8,777 nt of DNA from DATKYK01 sp034430255 (GTDB lineage: Bacteria > Chloroflexota > Dehalococcoidia > E44-bin15). The stretch's first letter is position 1, and every line of letters starts with the position of its first letter. The notes below the pieces were generated by a model. It had not been told where the DNA came from. It made no database searches and was given only the letters and a program-made list of their open reading frames with translations. Shown here piece after piece: positions 1 to 8,777 of this stretch. The translations under genes and the position numbers were made by a program. Where the stretch lies: positions 1 through 8,777 of the forward strand of contig DAOUEU010000030.1 in NCBI GenBank assembly GCA_034430255.1, given 5' to 3'.

Positions 1-2635
1 TGATCTCCTTAACCCTCCCCTCATCGATCTCCTGGTTCCGCTCCACGATGGTCTCCCCGCTCTGGGGGTGGACTATTTTAACGGCGGCAAGTCGCCCCAG
101 GATGCGCTCAGCGTAGGGCGCCAGTATACGCTTCTCCTCTGTATCATAGATCCAAATACCAGCGGTGGTGCCACAGTCCTCCTCAAGGATGATCAAATCC
201 TGAGCCACATCGACGAGCCGCCTGGTAAGGTAGCCACTGTCCGCAGTCCTGAGCGCGGTGTCCGCCAGCCCCTTCCTGGCTCCATGGGTAGAGATGAAGT
301 ACTCCAGCGCTGTTAAGCCCTCACGAAAGCTTGAACGAATGGGGAAATCAATGATCTTCCCCGATGGGTCGGTTATCAGGCCCCGCATGCCCGCCATCTG
401 CCGTATCTGGGCAATATTCCCCTTAGCACCTGAGGTTGCCATGAGGTATATAGAGCCGTAGCGGTCCAGCGACTCGGCGATGGCATCGGTTACCTTATTC
501 GTGGCCTCCGACCAGAGCTCGACCGTGCTGGCATAGCGCTCATCATCAGTGATCAGCCCTCTCTGGAACTGTTTATCCACCTCGGCCACCCTCTTCTCCA
601 CCTCATCCAGGAGCTTCTTCTTGCCCGCCGGTGCTTCTATGTCATTCATGGCGATGGTGCTCCCCGACTTGGTGGCATAGCGAAACCCCAGGCTTTTAAC
701 ACTGTCGGCCACCTCAGCCGCCCCTTCATCACCCACGCGCTTATAGCAATCAGCAACCAGCTGCTTGAGCGACTGCTTATCCATCGCCTCATTGATGAAG
801 CCAAACTCCCCGGGGAGCACCTCATTGAAGATGATGCGACCGACGCTGGTTTTCAGGCGCTCTCCACCCGTATCCATGACCTCGATCTCTGCATTCAGGT
901 GGATGATCCCCAGTTCATAGGCCAGCTTCGCCTCCTCAAAGCTGCTGAAGACCATACCCTCCCCCTTAGAACCGGGCTTGATCATGGTAAGGTAGAAGCA
1001 TCCTAGAACAATATCCAAGGTGGGCGCGATTACCGGCTCCCCTGAGCTGGGTAGTAGCATATTATGGGTTGCAAGCATTACCTCTCTGGCCTCTATAACC
1101 GCAGCCCTGGATAGGGGCACATGAACCGCCATCTGATCACCATCGAAGTCAGCATTGAAGGCGGAACAGACCAGGGGGTGAAGCTGAATGGCACTGCCAT
1201 TTATCAAGACTGGCTCGAAGGCCTGAATGCCCAGGCGATGCAGGGTAGGGGCCCGATTTAAGAGGACCGCCCTATCCTTGACTACCACATTTAACGCATC
1301 CCACACTTCCGCCCGCTCCCTTTCCACCAGCCGTTTGGCGCTTTTGATATTATGTGCATATCCCTGGAGGATCAGGTGATGCATCACAAAGGGCTTGAAC
1401 AGCTCCAGGGCCATCCTCTTGGGCAGACCACACTGGTGGAGCTTCAGCTCCGGGCCAACTATAATCACCGAACGCCCGCTGTAGTCCACCCTCTTGCCCA
1501 GCAGGTTCTGTCGGAACCTCCCCTGTTTCCCCCGAAGCATATCCGATAGCGACTTCAACTTGTGATTACCGGAACTGGTAACCGCCCGACCCCTCCGGCC
1601 GTTATCGATAAGGGAGTCCACCGCCTCCTGCAGCATTCGCTTCTCGTTACGTACTATTATCTCAGGAGCACCCAGATCCAGGAGCCTCCGCAGCCTGTTG
1701 TTACGATTGATCACCCGCCTATAAAGGTCATTGAGGTCCGATGTGGCAAACCTCCCCCCATCCAGCTGAACCATGGGGCGAAGGTCTGGCGGGAGCACCG
1801 GTAGCACGGTTAATATCATCCACTCCGGCTTATTCCCGCTCCTCCTCAGAGCCTCCACCACTTTAATCCTTTTATTAGCCTTCTTCCTTCGCTGTCCGGT
1901 GCTGGAGCGGATCTCTTGGTAGAGCTTATCGCGAAGCTCAGCTAAATCTAGGTTAGTGAGGATATCCAGTATAGCCTCGGCCCCCATGCCTGCCCTGAAC
2001 ACATCGGGATACCTATCCTTGAGCTCGCGATACCTATTCTCAGCAAGCACCATCACCGGGTGAAGCTCCCTCAACTCATCGATTCTGGCATTAAGCTCCT
2101 CCCACAGGTGCTGCCCCCCCTCCTCCACAAGTTTCTCTTCCGCAGTCACCATGCTGGACTCAAGCCTGGCGATCTCCTCGTACGTCCGCTCTATCGCCTC
2201 CTCCCGCGCCTTATAATCCACATGGGTAATGATATGCTGGGCAAAGTATAGCACCCGCTCCAGGTTCCGCGGTGAAATGTCCAACAGGAGGCCCAGGTTG
2301 CTCGGGGTCCCCTTCACAAACCAGATGTGGCTAACCGGAGCGGCTAGCTCGATGTGCCCCATCCGCTCCCGGCGCACCTTTGCGCGGGCTACCTCGACGC
2401 CACACTTATCGCAGACGATACCCCGGTATCGCACCTTCTTGTACTTACCACAGTAGCACTCAAAATCCTTTGTCGGCCCGAAGATACGCTCACAGAAAAG
2501 CCCATCCCGCTCCGGCTTCAGGGTGCGATAGTTGACCGTCTCCGGCTTGGTCACCTCTCCCCACGACCAACTCCTAATCTGCTCCGGCGAAGCCAGTGAT
2601 ATCCGTACTGCACTAAAATCATTAACCTCAAGCAC
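1..2635 (-). CDS. rpoC: DNA-directed RNA polymerase subunit beta' (5' part; 3' end lies outside the window)
   Basis: This encodes the N-terminal 878 residues of beta', the clamp and catalytic subunit of bacterial RNA polymerase. I translated it from the minus strand; the frame stays open to the left edge, so the gene is cut by the window and not broken. Visible landmarks are the N-terminal zinc site (C60, C62, C75, C78 in CYCGKYKK...CDKCGVE), a charged helical insertion at about 139-212, the switch and lid region (LPPDLRPMVQLDGGRFATSDLN, given here as about 281-302), the catalytic NADFDGD motif at 494-500 with the Mg-binding D496, D498 and D500, and the bridge helix with FISTHGARKGLADTAL at about 780-795. 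C821 is the first cysteine of the second zinc site; its partners and the trigger loop lie beyond the edge. The GTG start is 2 nt after the rpoB stop and follows a good Shine-Dalgarno, so translation is probably coupled to rpoB. Confidence 0.98.
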   Translation of the reverse strand, partial: MLEVNDFSAVRISLASPEQIRSWSWGEVTKPETVNYRTLKPERDGLFCERIFGPTKDFECYCGKYKKVRYRGIVCDKCGVEVARAKVRRERMGHIELAAPVSHIWFVKGTPSNLGLLLDISPRNLERVLYFAQHIITHVDYKAREEAIERTYEEIARLESSMVTAEEKLVEEGGQHLWEELNARIDELRELHPVMVLAENRYRELKDRYPDVFRAGMGAEAILDILTNLDLAELRDKLYQEIRSSTGQRRKKANKRIKVVEALRRSGNKPEWMILTVLPVLPPDLRPMVQLDGGRFATSDLNDLYRRVINRNNRLRRLLDLGAPEIIVRNEKRMLQEAVDSLIDNGRRGRAVTSSGNHKLKSLSDMLRGKQGRFRQNLLGKRVDYSGRSVIIVGPELKLHQCGLPKRMALELFKPFVMHHLILQGYAHNIKSAKRLVERERAEVWDALNVVVKDRAVLLNRAPTLHRLGIQAFEPVLINGSAIQLHPLVCSAFNADFDGDQMAVHVPLSRAAVIEAREVMLATHNMLLPSSGEPVIAPTLDIVLGCFYLTMIKPGSKGEGMVFSSFEEAKLAYELGIIHLNAEIEVMDTGGERLKTSVGRIIFNEVLPGEFGFINEAMDKQSLKQLVADCYKRVGDEGAAEVADSVKSLGFRYATKSGSTIAMNDIEAPAGKKKLLDEVEKRVAEVDKQFQRGLITDDERYASTVELWSEATNKVTDAIAESLDRYGSIYLMATSGAKGNIAQIRQMAGMRGLITDPSGKIIDFPIRSSFREGLTALEYFISTHGARKGLADTALRTADSGYLTRRLVDVAQDLIILEEDCGTTAGIWIYDTEEKRILAPYAERILGRLAAVKIVHPQSGETIVERNQEIDEGRVKEI

Positions 2636-2637
2636 TG

Positions 2638-6423
<3,786 letters not shown>

Positions 6424-6535
6424 AATAAGCCTCCTTAAAATGAGACAAAATTCTCCACAAATAACATAGATGAACGGAAGTTAAAGATGTTGAGGAAATA
6501 AATAAGAAATAGAGGTATCCATTAGGCAAAAGATA
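6424..6535 (-). other. rpoB 5' leader, AT-rich
   Basis: This is the inferred untranslated leader between the rpoB promoter and start codon. It is AT-rich and, apart from the Shine-Dalgarno, shows no clear hairpin or coding potential. It carries no visible L10-binding-type structure, and none would be expected because rplJL is not upstream. Confidence 0.5.
6430..6436 (-). promoter_or_regulatory. Shine-Dalgarno of rpoB
   Basis: AAGGAGG on the minus strand is a near-perfect anti-16S match, 6 nt before the GTG at 6423-6421. It decides the start codon, since no ATG is nearby in frame. Confidence 0.88.
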
Positions 6536-6564
6536 ATGATACTATAATATACAAAATATGTCAA
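6536..6564 (-). promoter_or_regulatory. Probable sigma-70 type promoter of rpoBC
   Basis: On the minus strand a perfect -35 box TTGACA (6564-6559) is followed after 17 nt by TATCAT (6541-6536), five of six matches to the -10 consensus. It sits in an AT-rich island between GC-richer DNA. The expected start of transcription near 6529 would give a leader of about 105 nt before the rpoB GTG. No obvious stable hairpin, riboswitch or leader peptide is seen in that leader. The call rests on motif matches only. Confidence 0.7.
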
Positions 6565-6622
6565 TATATTTTTCGACACAATTATAATTTCGGGGCAAAT
6601 GGACAAGTGTTTTTTATTCCAT

Positions 6623-6655
6623 AGTGATGGGTCTGCTGCCCTCTCACTGATTTTT
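6623..6655 (+). terminator. Hairpin with T-run, oriented as a plus-strand terminator
   Basis: On the plus strand AGTGA (6623-6627) pairs with TCACT (6644-6648), and GGG (6629-6631) with CCC (6639-6641), with a small internal mismatch and a 7-nt loop. GATTTTT follows. The T-run is on the plus-strand side, yet every gene here is on the minus strand. On the minus strand the hairpin lies just after the DUF429 remnant but is followed by A-rich sequence, which is not a canonical terminator. It may be a chance structure, a relic, or a block to antisense transcription. Confidence 0.35.
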
Positions 6656-7050
6656 ACGATGCTATCCATCCTGATATCTCATCCATGAATCTTTCCCTTG
6701 AAGAGGGAGATAAGCGGTGCGGGCGGCAAGATGGTCATCGCAAAGGTCATGGTCTAACATCTCCAGGGGGTTGCCAGAGCGGAAGAGATCCCCTTCGCAC
6801 CCCTCTCCTTTGAAGGCTAAAGCAACTGGCAGGGAGAGGTATCCTCGAGGCGGCATAGCCCTTTGGTCAGGCTAAGGGGAGCGTCGTTAGCAACTATGGA
6901 GGGATGGTGGCGTTCTATCGCCTCGATAATCTGACCATCGCTCGAAAGAAAACCGAACCCATCGAGGTGAAGCCCCGCAACAAGCGCCACGCAGGCGGTC
7001 GGCTTTTTCTCCCCGTAGGTGAGGTCAGGGCCGATGAAGTTAGCCCTTAC
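6649..7050 (-). pseudogene. Degraded DUF429-family (RNase H-like fold) gene remnant
   Basis: Most of the FAD gene to rpoB spacer is a broken gene. From 7044 a frame reads through NFIGPDLTYGEKKPTACVAL, then VANDAPLSLTKGLCRLED, and stops at TAG (6819-6817) after 75 codons. From memory this resembles the DUF429 N-terminus (typically FIGIDL..., then a ...IDAPLSLP-G-C-LE... block), with I-to-P and I-to-N changes beside the two conserved aspartates. A second piece in another frame (within 6790-6662) contains HDLCDDHLAARTAYLPLQGK, like the family's C-terminal DA--AA-TAYL--G segment, and after a further frame change DSIVKI resembles the terminal strand. No start codon is available: the codon three before NFIG is GTA (7050-7048), perhaps a lost GTG. 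The central part of the usual domain, including its CER motif region, appears missing. The assignment is recalled and not searched. DUF429 proteins have no established biochemical role that I can state. Confidence 0.62.
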
Positions 7051-8461
7051 CGAGGCTTAAGGAATCGGTTGCGATCCCCTCTCGCTTCATTATCTCCCGT
7101 GCCACAACCACGCCCGAGGCCGATGCCTGGACCAGGCCGCGGGTAACCCCGGCACCATCGCCGGCGGCAAATAGGTTAGCTATCTCGCTCTCCAGGCTCT
7201 GGCTAAGGGCAAGCCGCGATGAATAGAACTTGACCTCGATCCCGTAGAGCAGGGTATGGCGAGATGCCACGCCGGGTGCAAGCCGGTCCATGGCGTCCAG
7301 CATCTCGATAATGCCCTTCAGGTGGCGATAGGGAAGGGCAAAGCTCAGGTCGCCTGGAGTGGCGCTCTTAAGGGTAGGCTGTATGATGCCCCTTTCGATG
7401 CGCTCCGGGGTGGAGCGCCGCCCCTCCATAAGGTCGCCAAAGCGCTGCACTATCACGCCCCCACTCAGGATGTTTGCCAGGTGAGCCAGGTGACGACCAT
7501 AGGCAATGGGATCACGGAAGGGCTCGGTGAAGGTGGTGCTCACCAGGAGGGCAAAGTTGGTGTTTTTTGTCTTGCGTTCCGCGTAGCTATGCCCGTTCAC
7601 CGTGGTCACCGGGTCACTGCCCCCTGTGGACTCCATGGTCACCTCACCTGCCGGGCACATGCAGAAGGTTCTGACCCGGTCATCGAAGGCTTTAGAATAA
7701 TACTCCAGCTTGCACTCGTACAGGGCGTCGGTTAACTCGCTTAGAACCGCTTCAGGCACCTCCACCCTGACCCCCACATCGACGGGGTTAATCTGAAGGG
7801 TGAGCCCCAGGCGCTCGGCCTCACGCACCAGCCAATCAGCCCCCTCCCTTCCCGGGGCGATGAGCAGATAGCGACACTCGAACCTCTGTCCATTCTCAGT
7901 CTCTATCCCCTTGACCCTTCCATTATCGGTGAGGACAGTGCGGGCCACTGTGTTCAATTCTACCTCGACCCTGCGGGATAGAAAGTCGCGCATCTCACAT
8001 AGCACGGAACGAGAGCGCTCCGTGCCCAAGTGGCGTACTGTCATCGGGATAAGGCGCAGGTCGGCCAATGCTGCTCTGCGCCCCAGCTCCTCAATCTCAT
8101 CCCCGTCGCCATAGACCCGGTCCGAACCGCCAAACTGGAGATAGATGCTATCGACGTACTGCACAAGCTCCCGGGTCTTATCCAGCCCGATGTAATCCAC
8201 GAGCCTACCACCTACCTCAGCGGAGAGGGTGAGCTTTCCATCGCTGAAGGCGCCGGCGCCACCAAGTCCACTCACCAGGTCGCATGGGGTACATGGCGGA
8301 CAGCTAATCCCTTTTTCCATAAAGGGACAGACGCGAGAATCGATGTCCTTGCCCTTCTCCACGAGCAGGACGCTCAGGTCCGATGCTTTACAGAGTTCCA
8401 GAGCGGCAAATATGCCCGCTGGCCCTCCGCCCACGATAACCACATCGTATTTATCCGGCAA
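7040..8461 (-). CDS. FAD-dependent dehydrogenase of the COG2509 type, function unknown
   Basis: This predicted 473-residue cytosolic flavoprotein has an N-terminal Rossmann fold for FAD: DVVIVGGGPAGIFAALEL at 6-23 with the GxGxxG dinucleotide loop, and an acidic residue after the second strand (LLVEKG, E35). A cysteine cluster C45-x8-C54-x2-C57-x2-C60 follows, then GLGGAGAFSDGKL (65-77), a hallmark of this family. Further family-like blocks are TFCMCPAGEVTMES (265-278), a conserved mid region, and the C-terminal FAD-contacting LFAAGDGAGVTRGLVQAS (430-447). No signal peptide or membrane segment is seen. Length and domain order look normal, so the gene appears intact. The start is TTG, supported by AAGGAG 6 nt upstream and by the required closeness of the GxGxxG loop to the N-terminus. 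The substrate and electron partner are unknown; the cysteines could hold a metal or Fe-S centre, which is inference. The 3' end overlaps the DUF429 remnant. Confidence 0.9.
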   Translation of the reverse strand: MPDKYDVVIVGGGPAGIFAALELCKASDLSVLLVEKGKDIDSRVCPFMEKGISCPPCTPCDLVSGLGGAGAFSDGKLTLSAEVGGRLVDYIGLDKTRELVQYVDSIYLQFGGSDRVYGDGDEIEELGRRAALADLRLIPMTVRHLGTERSRSVLCEMRDFLSRRVEVELNTVARTVLTDNGRVKGIETENGQRFECRYLLIAPGREGADWLVREAERLGLTLQINPVDVGVRVEVPEAVLSELTDALYECKLEYYSKAFDDRVRTFCMCPAGEVTMESTGGSDPVTTVNGHSYAERKTKNTNFALLVSTTFTEPFRDPIAYGRHLAHLANILSGGVIVQRFGDLMEGRRSTPERIERGIIQPTLKSATPGDLSFALPYRHLKGIIEMLDAMDRLAPGVASRHTLLYGIEVKFYSSRLALSQSLESEIANLFAAGDGAGVTRGLVQASASGVVVAREIMKREGIATDSLSLGKG

Positions 8462-8467
8462 CTGTCT

Positions 8468-8473
8468 CTCCTT
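8468..8473 (-). promoter_or_regulatory. Shine-Dalgarno of the FAD-dependent dehydrogenase gene
   Basis: AAGGAG on the minus strand ends 6 nt before TTG (8461-8459). It is the main reason for accepting the unusual TTG start; the next methionine is at residue 48, beyond the FAD-binding loop. Confidence 0.78.
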
Positions 8474-8477
8474 GCCT

Positions 8478-8507
8478 ATTCTAACTGAGGCTTAATTAGG
8501 TTGTCAA
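8478..8507 (-). promoter_or_regulatory. Possible promoter of the FAD-dependent dehydrogenase gene
   Basis: On the minus strand TTGACA (8507-8502) is followed after 18 nt by TAGAAT (8483-8478), five of six matches to the -10 consensus. Transcription would begin around 8473-8470, at or inside the Shine-Dalgarno, leaving a leader of only about 10-12 nt. That tight spacing lowers confidence, or points to a start at the near end of the usual range. Confidence 0.5.
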
Positions 8508-8673
8508 AGGGACCTGCCCATCCAGCACATTGATGATGCAAGGCAGTTCACCCGATTTTCCCCGCCATTGCGACGACCCCTGTCGCTCCGACAATCTAAG
8601 TATTTTACAACTCGCCCGGCCCATGATGTTTTATTTGGAACACACCCCCTTACAGCTCCCGTATTGTGAAACC
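8508..8673. other. Intergenic spacer without a recognisable gene
   Basis: No convincing coding frame, tRNA or terminator was found. The only structure noted is a short inverted repeat, GCGAC (8570-8574) with GTCGC (8582-8586), a 5-bp stem without a T-run. Confidence 0.5.
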
Positions 8674-8715
8674 ATCCACCAATCCCCAATCAATAATTGC
8701 CAATTACCATTAACC
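8674..8715. repeat. Degenerate 7-bp tandem repeat, about six units
   Basis: On the plus strand the sequence divides into six consecutive heptamers with approximate consensus AATNNCC (units start at 8674, 8681, 8688, 8695, 8702 and 8709). The first base is A in all six, the third is T in five, and the last two are C in five. The clearest pair is AATTGCC, AATTACC (8695-8708). The array ends 1 nt from the stop codon of the possible upstream gene. The units are too divergent to exclude chance. Confidence 0.4.
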
Positions 8716-8716
8716 C

Positions 8717-8777
8717 TCACCCACCAAGCCGTCTCAGTATGTCCCAGAAGGCCCCTCGATAGCCATCCCGAATGGCA
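8717..8777 (-). CDS. Possible 3' end of an unidentified gene (C-terminal 19 codons only)
   Basis: A minus-strand frame open from the right edge ends at TGA (8719-8717). Its 19 whole codons read AIRDGYRGAFWDILRRLGG, which looks like an amphipathic C-terminal helix with a basic end and uses codons like those of the neighbouring genes. The fragment is too short to assign a family, and a chance open frame of this length is quite possible. Confidence 0.35.
   Translation of the reverse strand, partial: AIRDGYRGAFWDILRRLGG

Noticed and set aside
1..2635. Possibility that rpoC is frameshifted, since no closed minus-strand frame covers it
   Set aside because: Manual translation gives 878 uninterrupted codons with all motifs in frame; the gene simply runs off the window edge.
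6581..6586. Second TATAAT-like -10 box upstream of rpoB on the minus strand
   Set aside because: No acceptable -35 at 16-18 nt; the nearest candidate, TTGTCC, is only 14 nt away.
6481..6669. Minus-strand 62-codon frame as a leader peptide or small gene upstream of rpoB
   Set aside because: It runs through the rpoB promoter, has no clear Shine-Dalgarno, and its hydrophobic end comes from AT-rich promoter DNA.
6662..6856. Minus-strand 64-codon frame as an intact small gene
   Set aside because: Only its last half resembles anything (the DUF429 C-terminus), and its first part overlaps the remnant's N-terminal frame; it is better read as part of the pseudogene.
6904..7146. Plus-strand open frame of 80 codons across the FAD gene 3' end
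   Set aside because: Its proline/arginine-rich end is the antisense of the flavoprotein, and the opposite strand carries the DUF429 remnant.
7256..7735. Plus-strand open frame of 159 codons inside the FAD gene
   Set aside because: It is antisense to conserved codons of the flavoprotein, with composition typical of a shadow frame.
8030..8488. Plus-strand open frame of 152 codons covering the start of the FAD gene
   Set aside because: It lies opposite the FAD-binding region, with no family resemblance or ribosome binding site.
8567..8595. Inverted repeat GCGAC/GTCGC as a terminator or regulatory site
   Set aside because: The stem is only 5 bp with a 7-nt loop and no T-run on either strand.

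Overview
The window is a housekeeping locus read entirely on the minus strand. It holds the 5' two thirds of rpoC (cut by the left edge), a complete rpoB, a degraded gene remnant, a complete uncharacterised FAD-dependent oxidoreductase gene, and at the right edge probably the last codons of one more gene. The beta' N-terminus, the beta C-terminus and the insertions in both subunits resemble, from memory, Chloroflexota of the class Dehalococcoidia. Chloroflexota is fairly likely and the class less certain; no search was possible. The coding DNA is moderately GC-rich, with an AT-rich island just upstream of rpoB.

Layout in the direction of transcription (right to left). 8777-8717: possible 3' end of an unidentified CDS, with its stop against a degenerate 7-bp repeat (8674-8715). 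8673-8508: spacer with nothing convincing. 8507-8462: compact promoter and Shine-Dalgarno for the FAD gene. 8461-7040: COG2509-type FAD-dependent dehydrogenase with a TTG start and a four-cysteine cluster. 7050-6649: remnant of a DUF429 (RNase H-like fold) gene, overlapping the end of the FAD gene, without a start codon, stopped after about 75 codons and frameshifted. 6648-6424: a hairpin, then an AT-rich stretch with a near-consensus promoter and a leader of about 105 nt. 6423-2638: rpoB with a GTG start. 2635-1: rpoC with a GTG start, 2 nt after the rpoB stop.

rpoB and rpoC form a tightly coupled operon for the two large subunits of RNA polymerase. The usual upstream genes rplJ and rplL are absent, and rpoBC appears to have its own strong promoter. 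All catalytic motifs that fall inside the window are intact. The FAD gene is transcribed in the same direction, but nothing in the sequence links its function to RNA polymerase.

I see no mobile element, CRISPR array, tRNA, rRNA or defence system, and no convincing new multi-gene system. The points most worth a second look are the DUF429 remnant missed by simple ORF calling, the insertions in beta and beta', the cysteine cluster of the FAD protein, and the heptamer repeat.
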